From Mesorhizobium sp. SOD10 (lineage in GTDB: Bacteria; Pseudomonadota; Alphaproteobacteria; Rhizobiales; Rhizobiaceae): 64,000 nt of DNA. Below, in pieces: positions 35,147 through 44,159 of this stretch (position 1 is the first letter of the stretch; the number at the start of each line of letters is the position of its first letter). The stretch is from contig CCNA01000006.1 of assembly GCA_000824805.1 (NCBI GenBank), positions 372,001-436,000 of the forward strand, in the 5' to 3' direction. Below the pieces are notes generated by a model, which saw nothing but the letters and a program-made list of their open reading frames with translations, was not told where the DNA came from and searched no databases. The position numbers and the translations under genes are program-made.

Positions 35147-35161
35147 TTAACGAAACATTAA
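35147..35161. promoter_or_regulatory. Candidate CtrA box
   Basis: TTAA-N7-TTAA, an exact match to the CtrA cell-cycle regulator consensus. It lies between the SDR and DUF533 genes, both on the minus strand, with a terminator between the box and the SDR start, so the regulated gene is unclear. Motif match only. Confidence 0.35.
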
Positions 35162-35203
35162 CGACCGGCAAGGCGGTGCGCAGCGTTGTTTACCAACGCT
35201 GAT

Positions 35204-35935
35204 TCACCACGGCGAACTAGGCGCGCTGCCGGCCGGCACCTTTGCCGCCGAAACCGTCGCCTCGACATGATCGACCAGCGCGTCCGGCAGGCCGAGGCGG
35301 CCGGCGAGCAGGTCGAGATAGCCGCGCTCGGCGCGCGTGTTGGGATCGATGGTCAGCCGCGAGGCAGTGTAGAGCTCGAGCTTCTGCGCATCGGTCTTGG
35401 CGCCGGCGACCAGCGTGTCGAGATCGAGCGGGCTTTCCAGCTCGGCGAGCAGGAACTTTTCCGCTTCCGCGCCGATGCCGGCGAGCTTGAGCTTGTCGGC
35501 GATCTTCTTGCGTTCTTCGTTGTCGACATGGCCGTCGGCCTTCGCCGCCGAGATCATCGCCCTGACCAGGGTCAGCGTGAACTCGGCCTCGCCCTGCGGC
35601 GCCTGCGCGGGGTCGAAGGCGGAATCGGCCGGCGGCGGCAGCAGCTCCGGCTCGCCGGATGCGGGCGCCTGCGCCGGCTCGTTGCCGGCCTTGTAATTCT
35701 GATAGGCCTTGTAGGCGAGACCGCCGATGGCGGCCAGACCGCCGAGCTTGATGGCCGCGCCCGTGACTTGCCGGCCTGTGCCCGTGCCGAGCAGCACCGC
35801 GGCCAGCGCGCCGGCGGCCAGCGGATTGTCCTTCGCCATCTGCACCGCCTGCCCGGCCTTGTCGCGGACGGTCGAGCCGGTCCCAGGGATTTGCGAGCCG
35901 AGAAGGTCGTCGAGCAGCTTCTTGGGGTCGAGCAT
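35204..35935 (-). CDS. DUF533/TerB-like membrane protein (YebE-like)
   Basis: 243 residues from the ATG at 35935 (GGAGG six nt upstream). A short N-terminal helix (MLDPKKLLDDLLGS), a hydrophobic segment (NPLAAGALAAVLLGTGTGRQ through AAIGGLAYKAY), a Pro/Ala linker, then a TerB-like domain containing RAMISAAKADGHVDNEERKK. DUF533 proteins are envelope-stress associated inner-membrane proteins of unclear role. Confidence 0.85.
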   Translation of the reverse strand: MLDPKKLLDDLLGSQIPGTGSTVRDKAGQAVQMAKDNPLAAGALAAVLLGTGTGRQVTGAAIKLGGLAAIGGLAYKAYQNYKAGNEPAQAPASGEPELLPPPADSAFDPAQAPQGEAEFTLTLVRAMISAAKADGHVDNEERKKIADKLKLAGIGAEAEKFLLAELESPLDLDTLVAGAKTDAQKLELYTASRLTIDPNTRAERGYLDLLAGRLGLPDALVDHVEATVSAAKVPAGSAPSSPW

Positions 35936-36055
35936 CAATGCCTCCAGAATTGGCCCGGCCGAATGCGCGCGGGCAAAGTTTCGGACCGGCAAGAGGTAGG
36001 CCTCGCGCTTTGACATTACAATGACGGGGGCTTTTCGGTCGCGGGGCTGGCCGCT

Positions 36056-36991
36056 CTAATTGCCAATATGGCGCTTGCCGCCGCGCGCTTGCGCAAGTTC
36101 GACCTGACGATGGCGTTCGGCATAGCGCTCGCGATCCGCATCGGACCGCGTTGCAAAGCAATGCGGGCATGAAACGCCGATCGCGTATTTCGGCGACAGC
36201 CGATCCTCGACCGTCAGCGGATGGCGGCAAGCGCGGCAGAGCTCCGCCTCGCCTTCGGTCAGTCCATGCGAGACGGACACTCGCTCGTCGAAGACGAAAC
36301 ATTCGCCTTGCCACAGGCTGTCCTCGGCCGGCACCTCTTCGAGATATTTCAGGATGCCGCCCTTGAGATGGAAGACGTTTTGGAGGCCGAGCGACTTCAC
36401 ATAGGCCGTCGCCTTCTCGCAGCGAATGCCGCCGGTGCAGAACATCGCTACCTTGCGCCCTTCGAGCTCCTCACGGTGCTCATCCACCCAGGCCGGGAAC
36501 TCGCGGAAGCTGCTCGTCTTGGGATCGACCGCGCCCTTGAAGGTGCCGAGCGAGACCTCGTAAGCGTTGCGCGTGTCGATGACGACGGTGTCGGCATCAG
36601 AGATCAGCGCGTTCCAGTCGGCCGGAGCGACATAGGTCCCGGCGCTGGTCGCCGGGTCGATATCCTCGACGCCCATGGTGACGATCTCGTGCTTCAACCG
36701 CACCTTCATGCGGTGGAACGGCATCTCGGCGGCGCTGCTGTATTTGACTTCCAGCCCGGCAAGACCTTCGAGGGCCTCGAGGTGACCCATCAGCGCAGCA
36801 ATCGCTTCCTCGCTGCCGGCGACGGTGCCGTTGATGCCTTCATGCGCCAGAAGCAGCGTGCCCCTGATGCCGCGCCCGCAACAGAAAGCGGCGAGCGGCG
36901 CGCGCATCGCCTCGTATCCGTCGAGCCGGGCGAATTTATAGAGCGCGGCGACGCGGACGGGCTGGATTTCCTTCGCAATTGTCATGGCCAT
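36056..36991 (-). CDS. trhO: tRNA uridine(34) hydroxylase, rhodanese family (TrhO/YceA)
   Basis: 311 residues. N-terminal acylphosphatase-like domain ([20 protein letters not shown]), rhodanese domain with the active cysteine in [20 protein letters not shown], and a C-terminal cysteine-rich segment ([14 protein letters not shown] ... VSCPHCF). TrhO makes 5-hydroxyuridine at the tRNA wobble position. Start at 36991; the ATG at 36985 is an alternative. Neither has a strong ribosome-binding site. Confidence 0.9.
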   Translation of the reverse strand: MAMTIAKEIQPVRVAALYKFARLDGYEAMRAPLAAFCCGRGIRGTLLLAHEGINGTVAGSEEAIAALMGHLEALEGLAGLEVKYSSAAEMPFHRMKVRLKHEIVTMGVEDIDPATSAGTYVAPADWNALISDADTVVIDTRNAYEVSLGTFKGAVDPKTSSFREFPAWVDEHREELEGRKVAMFCTGGIRCEKATAYVKSLGLQNVFHLKGGILKYLEEVPAEDSLWQGECFVFDERVSVSHGLTEGEAELCRACRHPLTVEDRLSPKYAIGVSCPHCFATRSDADRERYAERHRQVELAQARGGKRHIGN

Positions 36992-37132
36992 GCCACTAGA
37001 CCGTGGTGAAAGCCGTTTCAAGGCAGACACTGCCGTCGCATGACGACGTGACATCGCGACACGCCGGGCTTCGTGGACTTGAGCAGGCCCTTCTGCTAAT
37101 CGGTTTAAAATGATCGAAATGGAGACCAGCAC

Positions 37133-37771
37133 ATGACCAGCAAGACCGAAAAGCTCCTGTCGCTCCTCAACGGTCAGCCGGTTATCCCGGTGCTCAAGAT
37201 CGCCAATATCGCCGCTGCCGTGCCGCTCGCCCGCGCTTTGTCGCGCGGCGGCTTGCGGGCCATCGAGATCACGCTGCGCACGGCCGACGCGCTGGAAGCG
37301 ATCCGGCGCGTCGCGGCAGAGGTCGAGGAAGCAGTCGTCGGCGCCGGCACCATTCTCGATGCGAGGCAATTCGACGAGGCAGCTCACGCCGGCTCGAAAT
37401 TCATCGTCAGCCCCGGCATAACCAGCCAGCTTCTTGACGCGGCCAAGGACAGCCCGGTGCCACTGCTGCCCGGCGCCATCACGCCCGGCGAGATCATGGC
37501 CGCGCGTGAGGCCGGACTGCGCTTCCTGAAATTCTTCCCGGCCGAGCAGTCCGGCGGCATCGCTTCGCTGAAAGCCTTCGCCTCGCCGCTGGCGGACGTG
37601 AAATTCTGCCCGACCGGCGGTATCACCGGCAAAAACGCCGCCGACTATCTGGGCCTGCCCAACGTCATCTGCGTCGGCGGCTCCTGGGTGGCGCCGGACG
37701 ATCTCATCAAGGCCGGCAAATGGGACGAGATCGAAGCGCTGGCGCGTGAGGCGAGCAAGCTCAAGAAGTAA
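37133..37771 (+). CDS. eda: 2-dehydro-3-deoxy-phosphogluconate aldolase (KDPG aldolase)
   Basis: 212-residue class I aldolase of the Entner-Doudoroff pathway, splitting KDPG into pyruvate and glyceraldehyde-3-phosphate. Motifs: [20 protein letters not shown] (catalytic Glu), [12 protein letters not shown], and the Schiff-base lysine in [27 protein letters not shown] near the C-terminus. GGAGA lies just upstream of the ATG. Convergent with the next SDR. Confidence 0.92.
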   Translation: MTSKTEKLLSLLNGQPVIPVLKIANIAAAVPLARALSRGGLRAIEITLRTADALEAIRRVAAEVEEAVVGAGTILDARQFDEAAHAGSKFIVSPGITSQLLDAAKDSPVPLLPGAITPGEIMAAREAGLRFLKFFPAEQSGGIASLKAFASPLADVKFCPTGGITGKNAADYLGLPNVICVGGSWVAPDDLIKAGKWDEIEALAREASKLKK

Positions 37772-37780
37772 TCAGCGCTT

Positions 37781-38530
37781 TCACCAGGGCAGCGCGCCGT
37801 TCTCATCGAAATAGCCGCCTGTCGGTCCGCCTGGCTCCAGCGTCGCCAGCCGCACGATGATCTCTGCCGCCTGCTGCACGGTACGGCCGCCTCTGTGCGC
37901 GTTGAGGTCCGTCGCGGTGTAGCCGGGAGCGGCCGCATTGACCATGATACCGCGCGGCGCGAGTTCCCTGGCGAAGGCCAGTGTCACGGCGTTGAGCGCC
38001 GTCTTCGAGCTGCCATAGCCCATGACATTGGGCGACTGGCTGTTGCCGGCCGCGCGCGCCAGCGATCCGAGATAGCTGCTCACCATGACAATGCGGGAAG
38101 CGGGCGATGCCAGGAGCAGCGGCAGGAATGCCTGGGTGACCCGCACCGGACCGAAGACGTTGACGTCATAGGTGGCTTTCATATCCGCGACACTCTCGCG
38201 GCTCGGCGGCCGTTGATAGCGGCCGTTCGGGCCAAGCCCCTCGACATAGCCGGGAGCGATGCCGGCATTGTTGACCAGCACGTCCAGGCGGGGCGTCCGC
38301 GCTGCGACGGCTTTGGCCGCGGCCGCCACGCTGTGGTCGCTGACGACATCGAGCTCGAGCCACTCGACGTCAAGCGCTTCGCCGCGCAACGCCTGCGCGG
38401 CGGTCTCGCCACGCTCTGCGTCGCGCGCGCCCAGCCAAACCTTGTAACCCAATGCCGCGAGCCGCCGGGCGGTCTCGTGGCCTATGCCCTTGTTGGCGCC
38501 GGTCACCAGCGCATTCCGTTGTGTCGTCAT
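37781..38530 (-). CDS. SDR-family NAD(P)-dependent oxidoreductase
   Basis: 249 residues: TGANKGIGHETARRLAALGY, NNAGIAPGYVEG and the catalytic YGSSKTALN. Resembles carbonyl-reductase-type SDRs. ATG 38530 chosen because GAGGAG lies 8 nt upstream. Divergent from an AraC regulator, with tandem operator-like repeats between them. Confidence 0.88.
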   Translation of the reverse strand: MTTQRNALVTGANKGIGHETARRLAALGYKVWLGARDAERGETAAQALRGEALDVEWLELDVVSDHSVAAAAKAVAARTPRLDVLVNNAGIAPGYVEGLGPNGRYQRPPSRESVADMKATYDVNVFGPVRVTQAFLPLLLASPASRIVMVSSYLGSLARAAGNSQSPNVMGYGSSKTALNAVTLAFARELAPRGIMVNAAAPGYTATDLNAHRGGRTVQQAAEIIVRLATLEPGGPTGGYFDENGALPW

Positions 38531-38618
38531 GTCCACGTCTCCTCTTCGATGACCTAGAGATGGCGTGAGTTGGTCCGCTTCGCGCGCCGGAAGCTCTCAT
38601 GCTCTTGCCTAATCCTCT

Positions 38619-38677
38619 CAGGTGCGTCCTCGCGTCACCCAGGTGCGCATCTTCGCGTGACCCAAGTGCACGTAACC
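38619..38677. promoter_or_regulatory. Tandem direct repeats between SDR and AraC genes
   Basis: Three head-to-tail units: 38619-38639 and 38640-38662 both begin CAGGTGCG and end in a CGCGT(C/G)ACC; 38663-38677 is a shorter form (CAAGTGCACGTAACC). The 21-23-nt period puts them on one DNA face, as expected for AraC-family sites. Located in the 190-nt divergent gap. Confidence 0.6.
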
Positions 38678-38720
38678 GCCTCGCTTGGTTGCTTGGCGGC
38701 AATGGATCGGCAATGCTGAA

Positions 38721-39617
38721 ATGATGAATGAAGCGCTTCAGGAATTGATTGCGATTGCCGGCCGGCATGCGCGCGGGCGGCGCACGAATACGGCCATCCC
38801 GCGCGTTACGATCGGCCGCAGCGAAGTTCCGACGCCGCCGTTGCCCGAGCTTTGCCAGCCGACCACGCTGTTCGTTCTGCAGGGAACCAAAACGGTGCTG
38901 ATCGGCGACCGCACGCTTGCGTACAGCGCCGGCAGCTATTTCGTCTACGCGGTTGAAACGCCCGCCACCAGCCAGCTGATCGAGGCGAGCGCCGCGCAGC
39001 CTTACATGGCCATCGCCTTCTCGATCGATACCGAGTTGATCGCCGGCCTGCTCATCGACCACAAACCGGCGATCGACAGCGATCGCTTCGTGACCGATCA
39101 AGTCGATGACTTGCTGCTCGATGCGTGGTGCCGGATGCTGCGGCTCCTCGACAGGCCGGCAGAGATTCCTGTTCTCGCGCCGATGCTCGAACGGGAGATC
39201 GCGTTCAGACTGTTGCAAGGCCCGCAGGGCGAGAAGCTGCGTCAGCTCGCGCGCGCCGACGGGCGCCTTTCACGGATCCGCCGCGCCACGGCCTGGATCC
39301 GCGCGCATTACAACGAGCCGATCGATGTGACGCAACTGGCGGAGCTGTCACATATGAGCAATGCCGCCTTCCATCGCCATTTCAAGGCGGCGACGGCGAT
39401 GAGCCCGATCCAGTACCAGAAGCAGCTCCGCCTGCTGGAAGCGCGCCATCTGCTGATCGCGCAGCCCGGCAGCGCCGCGCAGGTTGCCTTCACCGTCGGC
39501 TACGAAAGCGCTTCCCAGTTCAGCCGCGAATATGCGCGCCAGTTCGGATTGCCTCCGGCGCGTGACGCCGCGCGGCTTCTGGCCAAAGGCGAAGCGGCCA
39601 CGCTGGACGTTGACTGA
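38721..39617 (+). CDS. AraC-family transcriptional regulator
   Basis: 298 residues from ATG 38721. N-terminal AraC_N-type ligand domain (about 1-170) and two C-terminal HTH motifs: DVTQLAELSHMSNAAFHRHF and VAFTVGYESASQFSREYARQ. Divergent from the SDR gene, probably its regulator. Followed by repeat B copy 1. Confidence 0.9.
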   Translation: MMNEALQELIAIAGRHARGRRTNTAIPRVTIGRSEVPTPPLPELCQPTTLFVLQGTKTVLIGDRTLAYSAGSYFVYAVETPATSQLIEASAAQPYMAIAFSIDTELIAGLLIDHKPAIDSDRFVTDQVDDLLLDAWCRMLRLLDRPAEIPVLAPMLEREIAFRLLQGPQGEKLRQLARADGRLSRIRRATAWIRAHYNEPIDVTQLAELSHMSNAAFHRHFKAATAMSPIQYQKQLRLLEARHLLIAQPGSAAQVAFTVGYESASQFSREYARQFGLPPARDAARLLAKGEAATLDVD

Positions 39618-39621
39618 GCAC

Positions 39622-39724
39622 TAAAGCGCGTCGCGATCTTTCGGATTCGCTCCCTGCGCTTTAGGTTTTTCATTCTACGCATGTCTTTGTCCCGAAACCG
39701 GTTCCCACTTTCGGGAGACATGCT
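39622..39724. repeat. Interspersed palindromic repeat, family B copy 1
   Basis: Two hairpins: CTAAAGCGC/GCGCTTTAG-type arms at 39621-39664 and CCCGAAA/TTTCGGG at 39691-39716, with a T-rich segment between. Shares AAAGCGCGTCG and CCCGAAACCGG with the copy at 55498. Fills the convergent gap after AraC. Confidence 0.75.
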
Positions 39725-39726
39725 TT

Positions 39727-39754
39727 AAAAAACCGGCCGGCTTGCGCCGGCCGG
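39727..39754 (-). terminator. Rho-independent terminator of the 58-residue gene
   Basis: Nine-bp stem CCGGCCGGC/GCCGGCCGG with loop GCAA on the minus strand (39754-39733), followed by six T (39732-39727). Immediately downstream of the small secreted-protein gene. Confidence 0.9.
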
Positions 39755-39771
39755 GGTAGTCTTGAACGCAA

Positions 39772-39948
39772 CTATCTGCAGACCCTGACCTTCTCGACCA
39801 CCTTGTGATGGTGGCGCCAATGCGTCACCAGCTTGGTCGCGCAATGATGCTTTCCGGTCTTGACGATGACGGTTTCGGCTTGCGAGGGAGCGACGACAGC
39901 CGATGCCGCAGCCAGCGCCAGAACTGACGCCAATACAATCTTCTTCAT
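39772..39948 (-). CDS. Small secreted protein, His/Lys-rich
   Basis: 58 residues from ATG 39948 (GAGGAT upstream). Signal peptide MKKIVLASVLALAAASAVVA then mature part ETVIVKTGKHHCATKLVTHW with HHH and two cysteines (HHC and VCR). Own terminator. Resembles small periplasmic proteins common in rhizobia; function unknown. Confidence 0.75.
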   Translation of the reverse strand: MKKIVLASVLALAAASAVVAPSQAETVIVKTGKHHCATKLVTHWRHHHKVVEKVRVCR

Positions 39949-40074
39949 GAATATCCTCAGTTTGGAACGAACCCGTTTCAACCAATCATTGGACGCGGCG
40001 TTCCAACCTCACGGTAAGTTCAGCCAGGCGTGAAGATGCACGCACGGAACGCCGACTGAGGCATTGCCATGGTC

Positions 40075-40148
40075 TGGTCCCGCTCATGGATTCGAACCGC
40101 GATCTCACGCCTTCAAACGGCCCTGTCCTACCATTAGACGAAGCGGGA
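40075..40148 (-). tRNA. tRNA-like sequence, anticodon TTG (Gln), probably degenerate
   Basis: On the minus strand: acceptor TCCCGCT/AGCGGGA, D-arm GTC-TAATGGTAG-GAC, T-loop TTCGAAT and a terminal CCA. The anticodon loop would be GTTTGAA (TTG). However, the anticodon stem GGGCC/GGCGT has a G-G mismatch, the T-stem CGCGG/CCATG a C-A mismatch, and no discriminator base separates the acceptor stem from CCA. Most likely a tRNA pseudogene or remnant. Confidence 0.5.
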
Positions 40149-40180
40149 AAAGTGCGGACGAGCCAAACACCGATGCGCCA

Positions 40181-40218
40181 CAAAACAAAAGCCGCGCTGG
40201 CGGGCCAACGCGGCTTTG
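40181..40218 (-). terminator. Rho-independent terminator of the DUF882 gene
   Basis: Minus-strand stem AAAGCCGCG/CGCGGCTTT (40218-40188) with inner TGG/CCA, followed by TTTTGTTTTG. Starts about 20 nt after the DUF882 stop. Confidence 0.88.
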
Positions 40219-40238
40219 CGGCGGCCGGGCAGGCTCGC

Positions 40239-42095
40239 CTATTTCGTTTGGAAGCGCGCGACCGAGAGGAACTTCACGGCGTTGCCGGTGAAACGGCTTG
40301 CGTCCGGCACCTGGCCATCCGTCTGGAAGCCGGCCGTGTACACTTCGCTCGGCGGCGTGTGCACGATGTTGTAGGCATAGCGCGGCGCCGTCGTCGGGTC
40401 AGAAACCGAGGCGATGTTGACGCCGCTGCCCAGCGCCCAGCGTGCGGCTTGCGGCGGTGCCGCCACCACCATGGCCTTGGGTCCTGGCTTCAGATCGTGG
40501 GCGGACGCCCTGTCTTCCTTGGCCGTCGTCTTGACACCGCCGCCGATCGCCTGCGCGGGATCGGTCCCGGCCGGCAGGGCTGCGATGACTTTGCGCGGCG
40601 AGGCCGCATCGACGCCTGACGGATCGTTGAAGGCGGAGCGCGGCTCCGGCTCGGTCAGCGACGCGAGCTGGTATTCGGCACCGCCGCCATCGGCCTCGAC
40701 GGTCGCATTGGCCTGTTCGAGAACAGCTTTGACCTCATCCTGCTTGCCGGGTTGCGGCCGTGCGGTCGGCAGCACGGAGAACGCATCGGTTGCGCTCTTG
40801 TCCTGCGAAGCCGTTTCGGCCAGCGCCAGAAGCACGTTCTTGTCCTTCGGCGCCAGTTCGGCCGGCGTCGAGCGGTCGGGGCGCCGAGTCGGCAGCGGGA
40901 TGTTGTTGACCGCCACCTGCGCGGGATCGGTGCTCGCGGCCTCGGCGGCGCTGGCTGCGCCGAACGGAACCTTGTCCGGCACCGGCGCCTGTGCGGTCGA
41001 AACCGCCTGCCCGGTCGTCGCCGAGGCATCCGCTATGGCGAACGGCACGTTCTGCGGCGTCTGCTGGCCGACATCGACCTTCGGACGCGGCGCGAAGTCG
41101 GGCAGCGGGATTTCCTTGGGCGGCAGCGCGGCAATGATCGTTTCGGGCGTATTCTGCTGCGGCTGCGAATCGTCGGCGCTGTCATCCGCGATCTGCGGGA
41201 TATTGGCGCGCTTGGCGTCCTTCGGCGAAACGATCGCGATACCCGGAAGATTGCTGGTGCGGGCCGTGGCGGCGCTCGCGACCTGAACCTGCTTCGCAGC
41301 TTTCTGCTGAGGCGCCGGGGCGCTGTCATCGGCCTCGTCATCGGCCTCGTCGGCGCCGCCGCCGCGGAACCAGGCGAACAGGCCGCCGGACCGCTTGGTC
41401 GAGCCACCGGCGCTGGCCAGCTCGATATTGGGCGTGCCGGCGCCCTTACGAGCCTGATAAGCCGCCAGCGCCTGCTGATAGCCAGGCAGCGGCTTGCCGT
41501 CGCTCGGTACATGCAACGTCTTGCCGTTGGGGAACAGGCTGACCAGTTCCTGACGGCTGATGCCCGGCCAGTGGCGCACATTGCCGACATCCATATGCAC
41601 GAAGGGCGAGCCGGAGGTCGGATAATAGCCGACGCCGCCGCCCTGCATCTTGAGCCCGATATTGCGCAGCTTCTTCAGCGGCACGCCGGGAATGTAGAAG
41701 TCCATCGCCTTGCCCAGCATGTGCTGGCTCTTCTCGGCGACGCCGCGGCTGCGCGAGCGCAGCATCGCGTTGGTCGACGGCGAACGATAGCCGCAGACGA
41801 CCTGGATATAATCGGTCGCGCCGCTTTCGCGATAGGCTTCCCAGACAAGGTCGAGCAGCCGCGGATCCATCTTGGTCGGCTCGTTGCGGCGCCAGTCGCG
41901 CAGGATGATGTTGATCTTGCGCAGGCCTTCCGGATCGTAGCGCCCGTTGCGCTTGTAGACGATCTCGGCCTTCTCATGCGTGTGCAGGTGATAGAGCTTG
42001 AGCGAACGGATCTCCGCCCTGGCGCCCGACATTGCCGCTGACAGGAACGCGACGGCGAGAATCAGGAACGTCAGCCACTTTGGCCAGACGCTCAT
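40239..42095 (-). CDS. DUF882 (YcbK-like, M15 peptidase fold) protein with long disordered C-terminus
   Basis: 618 residues from the ATG at 42095 (a TTG at 42137 is possible). Signal peptide (about 1-25), then a peptidase_M15-like domain (about 30-190) with likely Zn ligands in SQHMLGKAMDFYIPG and FVHMDVGNVRHWPG, a common peptidoglycan-related arrangement. About 400 further residues are Ala/Pro/Gln-rich and low complexity. Probably periplasmic cell-wall enzyme or binding protein; the tail is unusually long compared with YcbK (about 180 residues). Confidence 0.87.
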   Translation of the reverse strand: MSVWPKWLTFLILAVAFLSAAMSGARAEIRSLKLYHLHTHEKAEIVYKRNGRYDPEGLRKINIILRDWRRNEPTKMDPRLLDLVWEAYRESGATDYIQVVCGYRSPSTNAMLRSRSRGVAEKSQHMLGKAMDFYIPGVPLKKLRNIGLKMQGGGVGYYPTSGSPFVHMDVGNVRHWPGISRQELVSLFPNGKTLHVPSDGKPLPGYQQALAAYQARKGAGTPNIELASAGGSTKRSGGLFAWFRGGGADEADDEADDSAPAPQQKAAKQVQVASAATARTSNLPGIAIVSPKDAKRANIPQIADDSADDSQPQQNTPETIIAALPPKEIPLPDFAPRPKVDVGQQTPQNVPFAIADASATTGQAVSTAQAPVPDKVPFGAASAAEAASTDPAQVAVNNIPLPTRRPDRSTPAELAPKDKNVLLALAETASQDKSATDAFSVLPTARPQPGKQDEVKAVLEQANATVEADGGGAEYQLASLTEPEPRSAFNDPSGVDAASPRKVIAALPAGTDPAQAIGGGVKTTAKEDRASAHDLKPGPKAMVVAAPPQAARWALGSGVNIASVSDPTTAPRYAYNIVHTPPSEVYTAGFQTDGQVPDASRFTGNAVKFLSVARFQTK

Positions 42096-42473
42096 GTCAA
42101 AATGCCGCCCGTTTTTGTGTCGTTCGATTTTGTTCAAATCAAATGGCTTTCAGGCTGCCGTTTGTCCCCGGATTTGACCAAACGGATGCGTGGTTTTCAC
42201 ATCCGAATATCGATCCTAATGGTTAATCATCGTTTATTGAAGCCGAAATGCGGTAACACCGTGGCGATATCCCGCCAAAAATGATGCACAGCACTTCGTG
42301 GTAAACCGCTGGTTTAGATCAAGAATCCGGCCTCGGCCAGAACACGATCTGTTACTGTTAGCGTTAATGCGTGATCGTCGGCAACGCCAACCGCTGAAAA
42401 CCCGGGATTTTCACGTCCAAAGCGACAATTTGACTCGGAGGTTAAGCTCGCAAGCTGGCTCGAGGCTTGTCTG
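42096..42473. other. Intergenic region upstream of the DUF882 gene
   Basis: AT-richer 378-nt gap between two minus-strand genes. On the minus strand it contains TTAACCAT (around 42220), which resembles a CtrA half-site; no clear promoter hexamers or terminator are seen. No convincing ORF. Confidence 0.35.
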
Positions 42474-44015
42474 TCACGAGGCAAGCCGGTCGACGCGACC
42501 AGCTTCGGGATCAATGCCATATTCCTTCAACTTGCGATAGAGCGTCGAGCGGCCGATGCCCAACCGGCGCGCGACTTCGCTCATCTGGCCGTTGTAATGG
42601 TCGATCGCGAGCTTGATCATCTCGAGCTCGACATCGGCCAGCGCACGCACATTGCCGCGCTCGTCGAGCGCACGAAGCGTTCCGAAGCGCGGCTGCGGCC
42701 TGGCCGGCGCCTCGCCGTCGGACAAGGCGATCCCCGTCGTGTCGGCAACCTCGTCCTGGCGGATCTCCTCCGCAACGGTTTCGGCGACGGCGGATGCCGG
42801 CTCCGCTCCGAGATTGACCATGCCTTCCACCTGCGCCCGGATCTGCGGGAACTCCTCCTCGGTCAGCACATCGCCCTCGGCAAGCACCGACGCGCGAAAG
42901 ACCGCATTCTCCAGCTGGCGGATATTGCCCGGCCAGTCATAGGCCTGCAGCATCGCGAGCGCCGACGCCGATATGCCGGCAAGGCGCCGGCGCGGATCGG
43001 CCGGAGCGACCTTTTCCATGAAATGGCGGACAAGATAGGGAATGTCATCGCGGCGGTCGCGCAGCGGCGGCACGAAGATCGGATAAACGTTCAGCCTGTA
43101 GAACAGGTCCTCGCGGAACTTGCCGTCCTTGACCTGCTGCAGAAGGTTGCGGTGCGTGGCCGAGATCAGCCTTATATCGACCTTGACGGTCGAGCGGCCG
43201 CCGACCGGATCGACCTCGCCTTCCTGCACGGCGCGCAGCAGCTTGACCTGGACGTCGAGCGGCAGGTCGCCGATCTCGTCGAGGAACAGCGTGCCGGAAT
43301 TCGCTTCGACGAATTTGCCGGTGTGCTTCTCCGTTGCGCCCGTGAAGGAGCCCTTCTCGTGGCCGAACAGGATCGATTCGACGAGATTGTCCGGGATGGC
43401 GCCGCAATTGACGGTGACGAACGGCTTCGAGCGGCGGTCGCCGCTGCCCTGGATGGCGCGCGCCACCAGTTCCTTGCCGACGCCCGACTCGCCCTCGATC
43501 AGGATCGGGATGGTGGAGGCCGCCGCTTTCTGCCCGAGTCGGATCACCCGGTCCATCGCCGGGCTGCGCGTGATCATGTCCTTGAAGGTGAGATGGCCGC
43601 CGCCGCGTCGCCGCGACGCGCGCTTCATCTCGTCCTCGACGGCTTCCACCTTGAGCGCGTTGGAGATCGCGGTCTGCAGCCTGTCGGGCGACGCCGGCTT
43701 GACGACGAAGTCGAAGGCGCCGTGCCGCATCGCCGAGACGACCGTCTCGATGCCGCCCTGGGCCGTCTGCACGATGACGGGAATGTTGATGGCGCGCTCG
43801 CGCATCGCCTTCAGCACGCCGATGCCGTCGAGGCCGGGCATGACGAGGTCGAGGATGACGACAGAGACGTCGCGCGCGTTCGGCCCGTCTAGCACGTCGA
43901 GGCCGGCCTCGCCGCCATCCGTCACGATCGCGGTGTGGCCGAACTTGGTCAACGCGGCTTCGACCAGCCTGCGCTGCACCGGATCGTCATCGACTATGAG
44001 TATGGAACCTGTCAT
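42474..44015 (-). CDS. Sigma-54-dependent response regulator (NtrC class)
   Basis: 513 residues: receiver (1-120; acidic DDD, phospho-Asp in VVILDLVMPGLDG, Lys in DFVVKPASP), AAA+ domain (about 150-385; Walker A GESGVGKE, Walker B TLFLDEIGDLP, sigma-54 contact loop GSFTGA instead of GAFTGA) and Fis-type HTH (about 465-505; MSEVARRLGIGRSTLYRKLK). No sensor kinase adjacent. Start at MTGSILIVDD; the upstream extension is unsupported. Confidence 0.92.
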   Translation of the reverse strand: MTGSILIVDDDPVQRRLVEAALTKFGHTAIVTDGGEAGLDVLDGPNARDVSVVILDLVMPGLDGIGVLKAMRERAINIPVIVQTAQGGIETVVSAMRHGAFDFVVKPASPDRLQTAISNALKVEAVEDEMKRASRRRGGGHLTFKDMITRSPAMDRVIRLGQKAAASTIPILIEGESGVGKELVARAIQGSGDRRSKPFVTVNCGAIPDNLVESILFGHEKGSFTGATEKHTGKFVEANSGTLFLDEIGDLPLDVQVKLLRAVQEGEVDPVGGRSTVKVDIRLISATHRNLLQQVKDGKFREDLFYRLNVYPIFVPPLRDRRDDIPYLVRHFMEKVAPADPRRRLAGISASALAMLQAYDWPGNIRQLENAVFRASVLAEGDVLTEEEFPQIRAQVEGMVNLGAEPASAVAETVAEEIRQDEVADTTGIALSDGEAPARPQPRFGTLRALDERGNVRALADVELEMIKLAIDHYNGQMSEVARRLGIGRSTLYRKLKEYGIDPEAGRVDRLAS

Positions 44016-44159
44016 GACTGTTTGAGTTGTCCGCCCGAGAAAATCCCCATGGATCATCTTGGCACAGGGTTCTAAATAAGGTTTCAAAAAACCCGGTGAA
44101 CGAATTCCTTAGGATTTGACCGGCTTCTCCTTTCCCTTTGATTCTGGAAGGTATTGTTG

